From the NCBI RefSeq assembly GCF_902497995.1, contig NZ_CABVII010000022.1, forward strand, positions 55,745 through 119,744: a DNA stretch of 64,000 bases, written 5' to 3'. This stretch comes from Pseudomonas fluorescens (lineage in GTDB: Bacteria; Pseudomonadota; Gammaproteobacteria; Pseudomonadales; Pseudomonadaceae). The notes under the pieces are model-generated. The model did no database searches. It was not told the origin of the DNA and saw only the letters and a program-made list of their open reading frames with translations. The position numbers and the translations under genes are program-made. Of the stretch, positions 44,517-53,912 are shown one piece after another; within the stretch, counting starts at the first letter, position 1; every line of letters begins with the position of its first letter.

Positions 44517-45659
44517 TCACGCCACGTCCATCAACTCGCTGAACGCCAGCAAATGATGATCGTCGTCGCCAAACTGCCGCGCGACCATCAGCAAGTGCTT
44601 GGCATGGTGCGACAGCACGTATTCCCAGGTCAGGCCGATACCGCCGTGCAACTGGATGCCCTGGTCGGCGATGAAGCGCGCCGCGCGGCACACGATGAAC
44701 TTGGCAGCGGCCAGGGTGCGGCTGCGCTCGGCGCTGTCGGGCTGGTCGGCCATGCAGGCGGCGAGCATGGCCATGGAGGTGGCCTGGTCCAGTTCAATGT
44801 ACATGTCGACCATGCGGTGCTGCAGGACCTGGAACTTGCCGATCACCTGGCCGAATTGCTTGCGGGTTTTCAGGTAGTCCAGGGTCAGCTCGCAGGTTGC
44901 CTTCATGCTGCCGACAGCTTCGGCGCACTGTGCTGCGATGGCGCGGCCTTGCTGGTAGCGCAACGCACCCAGGGCCTCGCCGTCCTTGCCCACCAATGTG
45001 GCACTGCTGACGAAGACGTTTTCCAGGAACAGGTCGCAAGCCCGGCGGCCGTCCATGGTCGGGTACTGGCGCAGGTTGACTCCCGGGCTTTTCGGATCGA
45101 GCAGGAACAGGCTGATGCCCGTTTCGTCGCGGCTATCGCCAGCAACGCGCGCCGAAACCAGGATCAAATCGGCGCTCTGCCCACCGACCACCATCGCTTT
45201 TCGGCCGTTGAGCCGCCAACCGCCCTGCACCGGCTCTGCGCAGGTCTGCACGTCGTGCAGCTGGTAGTGGCTCTGCGGTTCGTCGACAGCCACGGCCAGT
45301 TGCAGCACCGCGCCGGCCACCTGGGGCAGCAGTTCGCTTTTCTGTTCCTGGCTACCGAGTTGGGCTAACAGGCCACCGCCCAGAATCACCGAATGCAGGT
45401 ACGGTTCCAGGCACAAGCCCTGGCCCAGCTCCTGGGCAACCAACATGACGTCTACGCCATCACCGCCGAAGCCGCCGTAGGCCTCATCGAACGGCACCGA
45501 GGTCAGGCCCAGCTCACCCAATTGCTGCCAGAATTCGAAACTGAAGCCCCGAGCGCTGTGCAGAAACTGCTCGCGCTGCTCAAAGCCATAGCTGTTGCGC
45601 ACCAGACGGGCGGCGGTGTCTTGCAGCATCTGCTGCTCTTCGCTCAATTTGAAGTTCAT
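44517..45659 (-). CDS. acyl-CoA dehydrogenase, PimD-like small subunit
   Basis: 380 residues beginning MNFKLSEEQQMLQDTAARLV. The middle domain is divergent (VAVDEPQSHYQL in place of TEPGAGSD), while the C-terminal QLHGGIGLTWEYVLSHHAK is conserved. This matches the small subunit of heteromeric ACADs (pimeloyl-CoA or steroid FadE-type). The partner gene is 10 bases upstream, and AAGGGGCAGG serves as ribosome site. It likely forms an alpha2beta2 enzyme with that partner. Confidence 0.82.
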   Translation of the reverse strand: MNFKLSEEQQMLQDTAARLVRNSYGFEQREQFLHSARGFSFEFWQQLGELGLTSVPFDEAYGGFGGDGVDVMLVAQELGQGLCLEPYLHSVILGGGLLAQLGSQEQKSELLPQVAGAVLQLAVAVDEPQSHYQLHDVQTCAEPVQGGWRLNGRKAMVVGGQSADLILVSARVAGDSRDETGISLFLLDPKSPGVNLRQYPTMDGRRACDLFLENVFVSSATLVGKDGEALGALRYQQGRAIAAQCAEAVGSMKATCELTLDYLKTRKQFGQVIGKFQVLQHRMVDMYIELDQATSMAMLAACMADQPDSAERSRTLAAAKFIVCRAARFIADQGIQLHGGIGLTWEYVLSHHAKHLLMVARQFGDDDHHLLAFSELMDVA

Positions 45660-45669
45660 GACCTGCCCC

Positions 45670-46866
45670 TTACAGTTCGAGAATCATCTTGGCGATGATG
45701 TTCTTCTGGATTTCGTTGGACCCGCCGTAGACCGAGGCTTTGCGCATTTCCAGGTACTGACAGGTCGACGTGGTGCTGTAATCGTTATGCAGCAACTCCC
45801 CGTCATGTTCATGACCCAGTTCATCCTTGAGCAATGGTACGGCATACCCCCCCACGGCCTTGCTCTGCAGGTAGCTGATGGCCTGGCGGATCTCGGTGCC
45901 CTTGATCTTCAGAATCGAGCTTTCCGAACCCGGTACACCGCCATCGCGGGCCGCTGCCAGGATGCGCATGTTGCTCATGTCGATCCCCATCAATTGCATT
46001 TCGACTTCGGCGATCTGCGCCCGAAAGTGCGGGTCTTCGATCAGCGGTTTACCGTTGCGCAGCTCGATGCTGGCGGTTTTCTTGAGGCGTGCGAGCATGG
46101 CCTTCGCCATCCCGATGCCGGCAATGGTGGTGCGTTCATGGGTCAGCAGGTACTTGGCGCAGGTCCAGCCTTCGTGCTCGCGACCGACCAGGTTGTGTAC
46201 CGGCACGCGCACGTTGTCGAGGAACACTTCGTTGACATAATGAGCACCCTCCAGGGTGATGATCGGCCGCACGGTGATACCGGGCGTCTTCATATCAATC
46301 AACAGGAAAGAGATTCCGCGCTGAGCCTGCGCCTCGTTATCGGTGCGCACCAGGCAAAACATCCAGTCGGCGTAGTGGCCGGTGGACGTCCAGGTTTTCT
46401 GGCCATTGACCACGTAGTGATCGCCTTCGCGCACCGCACGGGTCTTCAGGCTGGCAAGGTCAGAACCTGCGCCTGGCTCGGAGTAACCCTGGCACCACCA
46501 GTCTTCGCTGTTGAGAATGCGCGGCAGGAAATGCGCCTTCTGTTCGGGCGTACCGAACTTGATGATGACAGGCCCCACCATGTTGATCCCGAAAGGTACG
46601 ATCCGGGGTGCGCCGGAGTGCGCGTACTCTTCGTCGAAGATGTGCTTGTGCACGACGCTCCAGCCTGTGCCGCCGTACTCCACCGGCCAGCTTGCCGCCA
46701 GCCAGCCCTTATCGTTGAGCGTGTGCATCCAGGCGACGTGATCAGCCTTGGTTATGGACTTGCCGTGAATGCCTCTGGCGGCCACATGAGCCGGCAGTTT
46801 TTCCTTCAGAAAGGCACGAACCGCTTCGCGAAATTCGCTTTCTTCGGGACTGAAATGGATATCCAT
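45670..46866 (-). CDS. acyl-CoA dehydrogenase, PimC-like large subunit
   Basis: 398 residues. QGYSEPGAGSDLASLKTRA (flavin motif) and WTSTGHYADWMFCLVRTD are present, with C-terminal VYGGSNEIQKNIIAKMILEL. Close in style to pimeloyl-CoA dehydrogenase large subunits and to FadE-type steroid dehydrogenases. GAGGT precedes the ATG. It is coupled to the small subunit gene. Confidence 0.84.
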   Translation of the reverse strand: MDIHFSPEESEFREAVRAFLKEKLPAHVAARGIHGKSITKADHVAWMHTLNDKGWLAASWPVEYGGTGWSVVHKHIFDEEYAHSGAPRIVPFGINMVGPVIIKFGTPEQKAHFLPRILNSEDWWCQGYSEPGAGSDLASLKTRAVREGDHYVVNGQKTWTSTGHYADWMFCLVRTDNEAQAQRGISFLLIDMKTPGITVRPIITLEGAHYVNEVFLDNVRVPVHNLVGREHEGWTCAKYLLTHERTTIAGIGMAKAMLARLKKTASIELRNGKPLIEDPHFRAQIAEVEMQLMGIDMSNMRILAAARDGGVPGSESSILKIKGTEIRQAISYLQSKAVGGYAVPLLKDELGHEHDGELLHNDYSTTSTCQYLEMRKASVYGGSNEIQKNIIAKMILEL

Positions 46867-46972
46867 CTGATACCTCGATATTGATCAACCCGCGTGTGAC
46901 GGGTTGCTTTGCTCGCAAGGTTTGGGGGGCGATCACGGCCACCGCAGGCCGGGGCACTGCGGCGGCAGGTCA

Positions 46973-48058
46973 TCACTGGTCGAAAACAATGACCGAACGA
47001 GCCAGTTCACCACGGCGCAGTTCGTCGAAGGCTTCGTTGATTTGCGCAAGCTTGATGCGCTGGGAGATCATCTCGTCGAGCTTGAGGCGACCTTGCATGT
47101 AAAAGTCGGTGAGGCGCGGCAGGTCCACCGGGAAGCGGTTCGAGCCCATGAACGAACCCTGGATGCGGCGCTCGTGCATCAACAACAACGGGTCGATATC
47201 CAGCTTCACACCGGGCTTGATCATGCCGATGATGGTGGCGCAGCCACCGCGGGCGAGCATGCTGAAGGCCTGTTCGGCGGTCTGTTTCAGGCCGATGCAC
47301 TCGAAGGAATGGTGCACACCGCCACGGATCAGCTCTTGCACCTGCTGCACCGGGTCGCCGTTCTTCGGGTTGATCACATCGGTAGCGCCGAACTGCTTGG
47401 CCAGCTCCAGCTTGGAGTCGAACATGTCGATGGCGATGATGCGCCCGGCACCGGCCAGTGCCGCACCATTGATGGTGGCAAGGCCAATACCGCCGCAACC
47501 GATCACGGCGACCGTTTCGCCGGGGCGAACCTTGGCCGTATTGAACACCGCGCCAGTGCCGGTGGTGACCGCACAACCCAGCAGTGCTGCACGGTCCAGG
47601 GGCATGTCGCGGCGGATGGCGACCAGCGCGTTTTCGTGCACCAACATCTGCTCGGCGTAAGCTGACAGGTTGATGAACTGCGGCATGGGCTTCTGCACAT
47701 AGGTCAGGCGCGACTCTTCATTCGCGCCACGCTTGGTGTCAGACGAGACGCACAGCGACAGGTGACCGGTGACGCAGTGTTCGCAATGACCGCAGTAGGC
47801 CGACAGGCAGGTCACCACATGATCACCCGGCTTGACCGTGCGCACCAGTTCACCCACCTGCTCGACAATACCGGAGGCTTCGTGGCCCAGTACCACCGGT
47901 GCCGGATACGGATAGTGACCGTCGACGAAGTGCAGGTCGGAATGACAGACGCCAACGGCGACGGTACGCACCAGAACTTCACGCGGGCCAGGCTTGCTGA
48001 TGCCGACTTCTTCAATGGTCAGTGGCGAGCCCGGTGTGTGGAATACGGCAGCTTTCAT
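46973..48058 (-). CDS. zinc-dependent alcohol dehydrogenase
   Basis: 361-residue MDR-family alcohol dehydrogenase. Catalytic zinc ligands C38 and H59, the structural zinc loop CGHCEHCVTGHLSLC (C89, C92, C95, C103) and the NAD motif VIGCGGIGL (about 190). It resembles class III-like and NDMA-type alcohol dehydrogenases acting on bulky primary alcohols. It sits 66 bases after the aldehyde dehydrogenase gene, so together they would convert an alcohol to the acid that the ligase activates. Confidence 0.87.
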   Translation of the reverse strand: MKAAVFHTPGSPLTIEEVGISKPGPREVLVRTVAVGVCHSDLHFVDGHYPYPAPVVLGHEASGIVEQVGELVRTVKPGDHVVTCLSAYCGHCEHCVTGHLSLCVSSDTKRGANEESRLTYVQKPMPQFINLSAYAEQMLVHENALVAIRRDMPLDRAALLGCAVTTGTGAVFNTAKVRPGETVAVIGCGGIGLATINGAALAGAGRIIAIDMFDSKLELAKQFGATDVINPKNGDPVQQVQELIRGGVHHSFECIGLKQTAEQAFSMLARGGCATIIGMIKPGVKLDIDPLLLMHERRIQGSFMGSNRFPVDLPRLTDFYMQGRLKLDEMISQRIKLAQINEAFDELRRGELARSVIVFDQ

Positions 48059-48124
48059 GTTTTTGTTCTCTTATTTTTAGAAGCAGGCAAGCATGGTGGG
48101 CAACTCCGCCATGCCGGGAGAAAC

Positions 48125-49537
48125 TCAACGCTTGATCAGCGAACCGACGAGCTGGCGCACCTGGTCGCTGTAGGGCGGGCGCATCAAGTCCGGTGCGTCC
48201 GCCGCACGCATGACGGCCTTGGCATGACTGAAAGTGCGGAAACCGTCGAAACCGTGGTAGGCGCCCATGCCGCTGGCACCGACCCCGCCGAACGGCAAGG
48301 TCTCGATACCGGCATGACGCAGCACGTCATTGAGGCACACGCCGCCCGAGGTGGTGCGCTTGAGCACGAAAGCTTCTTCGTCGGCGTTGTTGCCGAAGTA
48401 GTACAGGCCCAGCGGGCGCGGGTGGCTATTGATATAGGCGACCACTTCCTGGATGTCGCTGTACGATTTGATCGGCAGCAGTGGGCCGAAGATCTCGTCC
48501 TGCATGACCTTGAGCGAGTCGCCCGGGTTGTCGAGCAGGGTCGGTACGATCTTGTGGTGCGCCTGAGCGGCGAAATCCTCACCGGCCGGGTTCAATTCGA
48601 TCAGCTCGACACCGGCCGCACGCGCTTCGGCCAGGTAGCCCTGCAGGCGCTCGTAGTGACGGGCATTGATGACCGAGGTGTAGTCCGGGTTGTCCTTGAG
48701 GGTCGGGAACAGCTTGGCGACCGTGGCCTTGGCGGCAGCAACGAACTCGGCCAATCGCTCCTCGGGCACGAACACATAGTCCGGTGCCAGGCAGATCTGC
48801 CCGGCATTGTGCAGCTTGCCGGTGATGATCTTGATTACCGCGGCCTCAAGGTCGGCGGAGCGAGAGATGATAGTCGGCGACTTGCCGCCCAGTTCCAGGG
48901 TCACCGGCACCAGGTTTTCGGCAGCCGCGCGCATCACATGCTTGCCAATGCTGGTGGCGCCGGTGAACAGCAGATGGTCGAACGGCTGACTGCAAAACAC
49001 CTGACCGACATCCGAGCCACCCGTGATGATTGCCACTTCATCTTCGGCATACACGGTACGGAAAATACGCGCGATCAACGCGGCGGTTTGCGGGGTGAAC
49101 TCCGAGACCTTGATCATCACCCGGTTGCCCGCTGCCAATGCACCGGCCAGGCCGTTGAAAATCAGGTTGCCGGGGAAGTTCCAGGCAGTGAGGATGCCCA
49201 CCACGCCCAGCGGCTGGTACTGCACCCAGGCTTCGCCGCGGTCGGTATGGCGCTGTTCGTCACGCATCCATTCGGCGACGTTGGCCTTGGCGCTTTTCAT
49301 TGCCGCAAGAGGGCTCAGCACGTCGAACAGGCGCGAGAAATCATGGCTGCGATGACCGAAGTCGGCCGCCAGAGCCGCCACGATCTGCTCTTGATAATCG
49401 ACCAGCAGACCGATAGCGCGGTCGATCAGTTCGCAGCGCTGTTCGGCCGTCCAGGGTTCGTTGGCCAGGCAAGCGGCACGCTGTTTTTCCAGAATGACGC
49501 GAACATTGGCAGCACTCAGGTTTTCATTGGCACTCAT
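48125..49537 (-). CDS. coniferyl-aldehyde-dehydrogenase-like aldehyde dehydrogenase
   Basis: 470 residues. YQPLGVVGILTAWNFP, LELGGKSPT (general-base Glu) and HNAGQICLAPDYVF (nucleophilic Cys) are present, and the shortened C-terminus matches the CalB/fatty-aldehyde group of ALDHs. Acts on aromatic or long-chain aldehydes. First gene of the third minus-strand block. It lies 156 bases from the divergent regulator 3, which probably controls it. Confidence 0.85.
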   Translation of the reverse strand: MSANENLSAANVRVILEKQRAACLANEPWTAEQRCELIDRAIGLLVDYQEQIVAALAADFGHRSHDFSRLFDVLSPLAAMKSAKANVAEWMRDEQRHTDRGEAWVQYQPLGVVGILTAWNFPGNLIFNGLAGALAAGNRVMIKVSEFTPQTAALIARIFRTVYAEDEVAIITGGSDVGQVFCSQPFDHLLFTGATSIGKHVMRAAAENLVPVTLELGGKSPTIISRSADLEAAVIKIITGKLHNAGQICLAPDYVFVPEERLAEFVAAAKATVAKLFPTLKDNPDYTSVINARHYERLQGYLAEARAAGVELIELNPAGEDFAAQAHHKIVPTLLDNPGDSLKVMQDEIFGPLLPIKSYSDIQEVVAYINSHPRPLGLYYFGNNADEEAFVLKRTTSGGVCLNDVLRHAGIETLPFGGVGASGMGAYHGFDGFRTFSHAKAVMRAADAPDLMRPPYSDQVRQLVGSLIKR

Positions 49538-49693
49538 GCGGTTTGGTTATCCATACAATGGGTCGGTTCGGGAGCTTTCAATCCCGTGGCGGGCCGTTAC
49601 ACTCAAGGGCTCGAACCGCGACTCGGGTTTGGCTCATGACGTCCGATACTAGAAAGGGCGACACCGACCCGACGACGACCAAAGGTAGGATGC

Positions 49694-52366
49694 ATGGAAG
49701 GTTTTCAACGTAGTTCCAACGAACCAACACAGGGAGTAAGGCCGCCTATGCGCCCGGGTAAGTTCCTGGTGCCGGCGAGCATGACCGGCCAATTGGAACG
49801 CACTGCCCTGCTTGCCCGGTTCGAACAAAGCGAAGGCATGCAGTTGATTCTGATCAATGCCTGCGCAGGCTATGGCAAGACCGTCGTGCTGCAGCAGTAC
49901 CGCGAGCGCTGCCTGGCCGAGGAACGCCGGGTGTTGTGGTGCAATCTGGATGACGCGGACAACGACCTGCCGCGCCTGGTCAGCATTCTGCACAGCGGCC
50001 TGCGCGATATCGGCCTGATCAACGACACCTGCCAGCCAGCCCCCGCCCAAATGGAGCAGGCGCTGCTCGAATGCATCGCCACCAGCAACGTGGCATTCGC
50101 CCTTCTGCTGGACGAGTTCGAAGCGATCCACAATCCGCAGGTATTGGAGTTTTTCCAGCAACTGCTCCAGACGCTGCCCGCCAACGGCACCCTGGCCATT
50201 GCATCGCGCACCACGCCGCCGCTCAATCTTGGCCGGTTACGCGCGCGCGGGCAACTGCTCGAAATCGGCACCGACGCCCTGCGCTTGAGCCTGGATGAAG
50301 CCACTCAGTACATCACCCACTGCCGCCAACTGGCCCTTGGCAGCGATGATATGGCCAAACTGTACGAGCGCACTGAAGGCTGGATCACCGGGATCTTCCT
50401 GGCCACGCTGTCCTTGCAATGGCACAGCGACCCGGCAACCTTCATTGAATCGTTCAGCGGCGCCAACCCGGCACTGGCGGAGTATTTCGCCGAAGACGTG
50501 TTCGTCAGGCAGCCCGAGCCGTACTGCCAATTCCTGTTGCAAACCAGTGTGCTGCCACAGTTTTGCCCCTCCTTGTGCGATGCTGTCGGTGCCCGCAGCG
50601 ACAGCAAAGCGATGATCGAGGCCCTGGAGCGGGCCAACCTGTTCATTGTCGCCACAGACGAAGAGCGGCAAAGGTTCCGCTATCATCCCCTGTTCGCCGA
50701 GTTCCTGCAGCATAGCCTGGAGCAACAGCAGCCGAACGCAGCGGCACAATTGAACCTCAATGCTGCAAAGTGGTATTTCGCCGCTGATCGGTCAGTCGAT
50801 GCGCTGGAGCACCTGTTTGCCGCCCACGACCTCGATGAGGCCGCCACTCAACTGATCCTGCACGTCGATAGCCTGGTGGAAAGTGGCCATGCCAGCCTGA
50901 TGATGCGCTGGCTGTCGCGAATCCCTAACGACATTCGTGAAACCCATCCTGACCTGGGTATCGCCTATGCCTGGGCGCTGCTCCATGCGCGCCGTTACAA
51001 GGAAGCGCTGCTCATTCTGGAAAGCCTGGCAGTCACGCGCCAACCCTCCCCTATTCACAGCTTGTTGCTGTTGCTCAATGACCGCGTCGAGGAAGCTCTG
51101 GCGTCCAGCCGCGAACTCTTGCAGCGGCTCCCCCACGACACGCGGCCTTACCGGATCACTGCAATTGTGCTCATCTGCAGCCTGCTTTATAGCGGCCGCT
51201 ATGACGAAGCCCGGCACATGCTGGCCAGCGATGCAGTACGTGAAGCTCAGGCTGACTCGCCCTACCTGCGTGACTTGAGCGACAGCCTGGAAGCCATCCT
51301 GGACATTACCCAGGGCCAGCTCGACAGTGGCCTGAGCCGCCTGATGGCCGCCAGCCGTCGCAGTCGCGAGCAGTTGGCTGGCGCACCGCCAGAGGGCTTC
51401 CCGCTACTGCAGGCCACTCTCTGCCTGGTCATGTACGAAACGGACGCGCTGGAGCAGGCACAGCAACGACTCATCGAAATGCTCCCCTATGCCAGGAAGC
51501 ATGCGGCATCGGACTCGCTCATCACCACCCATATCCTGCTGGCACGCATCGCCTACCTGAACGACGACCGGCCTGGATGGATGCGCTACCTGGCCGATCT
51601 CGACCAGTTGGGTCGGGTCGCCGGCTCCACGCGTACCCTCTGCTCCACCTGGCTGGAACGCGCGCGCGTCGCCACCCTGGAAAACCGTTTCGACACCGCT
51701 GACCACGCGATGCGTTCGGCCGAACAACTGAGCGACTGGGAGCGGCCGGGCATACTGCTGACCGCCAACGATGTCGACACCCCTTTCATCGCGCGGCAGC
51801 GCCTGTGCATCGCCCAGGGCGTCGGCAATCCCGACGAACTGCTGCGCGCCATGGAAGAAGCACTGCAGCGGCATCAGCACCGCCGCGCGCTCAAACTGCG
51901 CCTGCTGCTGGCATTGGCGCTCGACTGCGCAAAACGTCACAAGGAAGCCCTCGAGCACCTGACCCTGGCCTTGCGCGTGGCCAGCCATGTCGGTTTCATC
52001 CGTACCTTTCTCGACGAGGGCGCGCCGCTGAATGCGTTGTTGGAGCGCTGGTCAGTCACCTTCCACGGCCAGGAAAATGCCTTGGGCATCCAGGCCCGTT
52101 TCGTTGCCCATTTACTGCAGCGCAACCGTGCCCATACAGAAATCGAAGCGAAAAGCGAAGACGCCTCGCAGGTCAACCTTTCCGCCCGCGAACTACAGGT
52201 ACTGCGGCTGTTGGCACTGGGATACCGCAATCGCGAAATCGCCGAGAAAATGTTTCTCTCGGAACTGACCGTGAAATCCCATTTACGCAAGATCAACACC
52301 AAGCTCGGCGCTGGCGGGCGCACCGAGGCGGTGTCGATCGCCAGAACCAGAGGCTTGCTCGACTGA
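49694..52366 (+). CDS. MalT-type LuxR ATPase transcription regulator 3
   Basis: 890 residues. Walker A CAGYGKT (about 57-63), Walker B FALLLDEFE, a TPR-like middle and C-terminal LuxR HTH (SARELQVLRLLALGYRNREI). Paralogue of regulator 2. The ATG at 49694 follows AGG; an in-frame ATG at 49748 with AGGGAG further upstream is an alternative. It is divergent from the ALDH gene. Its stop codon lies in a hairpin shared with the convergent TetR gene. Confidence 0.85.
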   Translation: MEGFQRSSNEPTQGVRPPMRPGKFLVPASMTGQLERTALLARFEQSEGMQLILINACAGYGKTVVLQQYRERCLAEERRVLWCNLDDADNDLPRLVSILHSGLRDIGLINDTCQPAPAQMEQALLECIATSNVAFALLLDEFEAIHNPQVLEFFQQLLQTLPANGTLAIASRTTPPLNLGRLRARGQLLEIGTDALRLSLDEATQYITHCRQLALGSDDMAKLYERTEGWITGIFLATLSLQWHSDPATFIESFSGANPALAEYFAEDVFVRQPEPYCQFLLQTSVLPQFCPSLCDAVGARSDSKAMIEALERANLFIVATDEERQRFRYHPLFAEFLQHSLEQQQPNAAAQLNLNAAKWYFAADRSVDALEHLFAAHDLDEAATQLILHVDSLVESGHASLMMRWLSRIPNDIRETHPDLGIAYAWALLHARRYKEALLILESLAVTRQPSPIHSLLLLLNDRVEEALASSRELLQRLPHDTRPYRITAIVLICSLLYSGRYDEARHMLASDAVREAQADSPYLRDLSDSLEAILDITQGQLDSGLSRLMAASRRSREQLAGAPPEGFPLLQATLCLVMYETDALEQAQQRLIEMLPYARKHAASDSLITTHILLARIAYLNDDRPGWMRYLADLDQLGRVAGSTRTLCSTWLERARVATLENRFDTADHAMRSAEQLSDWERPGILLTANDVDTPFIARQRLCIAQGVGNPDELLRAMEEALQRHQHRRALKLRLLLALALDCAKRHKEALEHLTLALRVASHVGFIRTFLDEGAPLNALLERWSVTFHGQENALGIQARFVAHLLQRNRAHTEIEAKSEDASQVNLSARELQVLRLLALGYRNREIAEKMFLSELTVKSHLRKINTKLGAGGRTEAVSIARTRGLLD

Positions 52367-52393
52367 GGCAGGCTTTGTACCACGCCTGCCTCA
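52364..52393. terminator. bidirectional hairpin between regulator 3 and tetR
   Basis: TGAGGCAGGC (52364-52373) pairs with GCCTGCCTCA (52384-52393), a perfect 10-base stem. The stops of both convergent genes fall inside it. Confidence 0.6.
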
Positions 52394-53041
52394 GGCTGAC
52401 GGCACGGCGGCCATGGCATGCCCGATGAAGTCGAGCAGTTGCTTGTGCAGGGCCGCCAAGTCGATACCCGCCGGGTCCAACAGGAACTGCAGCATCGCCC
52501 CGCGCATGGCGCCGAGGATCAGCATGGCACCGGGCAGCGGTTGCACACTCGCACGGATCTCGCCGTTGGCGATGCCACAGCGGATGTGCTGCGCCAGGTG
52601 CTGCTGCACCGAGCGGTTGTATTCGGCGAGTATCTGCGCGGTTTCCGAGTCTTGCGTCACCGCTTCAGACATCAATGCCAGCAGCGCACGGGTATTGATC
52701 CAGTCGCCATCGTTACGCCCCAAGTAGACGCTGACAAAACCCTTGAGCGCATCCATGCCGGGGCGCCATTTGGGCGATTCGACCTGCACCAGGGTCATGA
52801 AGCTGGCATTGACGAAGCCCGCCAGGGCCCGCAACAGCCCGGCCTTGTTGCCGAAATGGTGGGTGGCCAGGCCGCGACTGTAACCCGCCTCCTCACCTAC
52901 CTCGGACAGAGTCATGCCGACCCAGCCTTTGCGCGCGACAATCTGCCGTGCCGCCAATAACAGCCGTTGCTCAGCCTCGCCGCGACGCTCCGCCTGGGTG
53001 CGGCGCGACATGGGCTGGTCGGTTTTTTCAGCGGGTTCCAT
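52391..53041 (-). CDS. TetR-family transcription regulator
   Basis: 216 residues with the TetR HTH near residues 25-70 (AARQIVARKGWVGMTLSEVG, then GYSRGLATHHFGNKAGL). The C-terminal ligand domain is unassigned. ATG 53041 follows AAGGAA. It lies 25 bases after the enoyl-CoA hydratase gene on the same strand and probably autoregulates and controls the fatty-acyl genes that once flanked it. Confidence 0.86.
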   Translation of the reverse strand: MEPAEKTDQPMSRRTQAERRGEAEQRLLLAARQIVARKGWVGMTLSEVGEEAGYSRGLATHHFGNKAGLLRALAGFVNASFMTLVQVESPKWRPGMDALKGFVSVYLGRNDGDWINTRALLALMSEAVTQDSETAQILAEYNRSVQQHLAQHIRCGIANGEIRASVQPLPGAMLILGAMRGAMLQFLLDPAGIDLAALHKQLLDFIGHAMAAVPSA

Positions 53042-53051
53042 TGGGCAATTC

Positions 53052-53079
53052 CTTACTCACCTGTACTTACTCACCTGTA
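53052..53079 (-). repeat. exact 14-base tandem duplication at the ECH stop
   Basis: CTTACTCACCTGTA occurs twice in a row (53052-53065 and 53066-53079). It duplicates the last codons and stop of the enoyl-CoA hydratase gene and moves the TetR start 14 bases farther away. Confidence 0.75.
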
Positions 53080-53912
53080 AAAGCGGGGGTGCGCCGCTCG
53101 GCCATGGCACGGGTGCCCTCGGCAAAGTCGGCGCTGACGATCTGCCATTCCTGCTCGCCAGCTTCGCGGTCGATAATCCGGTCGACGGCATCGGCCAGGC
53201 CCATGCGCAAGGTTTCACGGCTCGACATCACGGCCTTGGGTGCCGAAGCGGCGATTTCCTCGGCCAGCTCACGCGCAACCTGACGCTCCAACCCTGGTTC
53301 GGCCAGCACATCGGCCAGACCGATGCGCACGGCCTCACGACCGTCGATACGCCGGCCGGTGGCAATCAGCAACGAGGCCATCTGCGGGCCAACCACACGC
53401 GGCAGGGTAACCGAAATCCCGAAGCCCTGATGAATACCCAGGCGGTTGAAGTTGGCCGAGAAACGCGCTTTCTCGCTGGTCACCCGGAAGTCGCCGACCA
53501 ATGCCAGACCCAGGCCGCCACCGATCGCGGCGCCCTCGACCACGCAAATCAGCGGTTTGCGGGTGCGGAACAGGCGCACGGCCGACTTGTAGACGCGACG
53601 TGGGTACTGCGGATCACGCTGATCGGCACCGGAGAAATCGGCACCGGCGCAGAACACCTTGCCTTCAGCCTGAAGGATGACCACCCGGCACTCGGGCAAC
53701 TGATCGAGGTGGTCGAGGGTGTCGGCCAGGTCCTTGATCAGCTCGGCGTCGAAGAAGTTCAGCGGCGGGCGGTGGAAACTCAAGGTCGCGACGTGCCCTT
53801 CCAGGTCCAGGGTAAGGCCTCGGCCAGGGATATACCAGCAGCCTGGCCTTCGACGTGGCCGTGGCCAAGGTTTGCACGGGTGAAGCTGCCACCCTGGCCA
53901 CCTCGGTTGCAC
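53067..53912 (-). CDS. enoyl-CoA hydratase, 5' end replaced by a deletion junction
   Basis: Crotonase-fold hydratase. The oxyanion-hole segment FCAGADFSG and the second motif EGAAIGGGLGLALVGDF are intact, as is the C terminus. Family-like text starts only at about RGLTLDLEGHVATLSFHRPP (53822 onward). The first 30 or so codons of the open frame (Pro/Arg/Trp-rich) are antisense to an acyl-CoA dehydrogenase fragment on the plus strand. The native start and promoter appear to be lost. Whether any protein is made is uncertain. Confidence 0.75.
   Translation of the reverse strand: MQPRWPGWQLHPCKPWPRPRRRPGCWYIPGRGLTLDLEGHVATLSFHRPPLNFFDAELIKDLADTLDHLDQLPECRVVILQAEGKVFCAGADFSGADQRDPQYPRRVYKSAVRLFRTRKPLICVVEGAAIGGGLGLALVGDFRVTSEKARFSANFNRLGIHQGFGISVTLPRVVGPQMASLLIATGRRIDGREAVRIGLADVLAEPGLERQVARELAEEIAASAPKAVMSSRETLRMGLADAVDRIIDREAGEQEWQIVSADFAEGTRAMAERRTPAFTGE

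Noticed and set aside
47762..49639. 625-codon open frame on the plus strand
   Set aside because: Antisense to the alcohol and aldehyde dehydrogenase genes, which have zinc and catalytic motifs.
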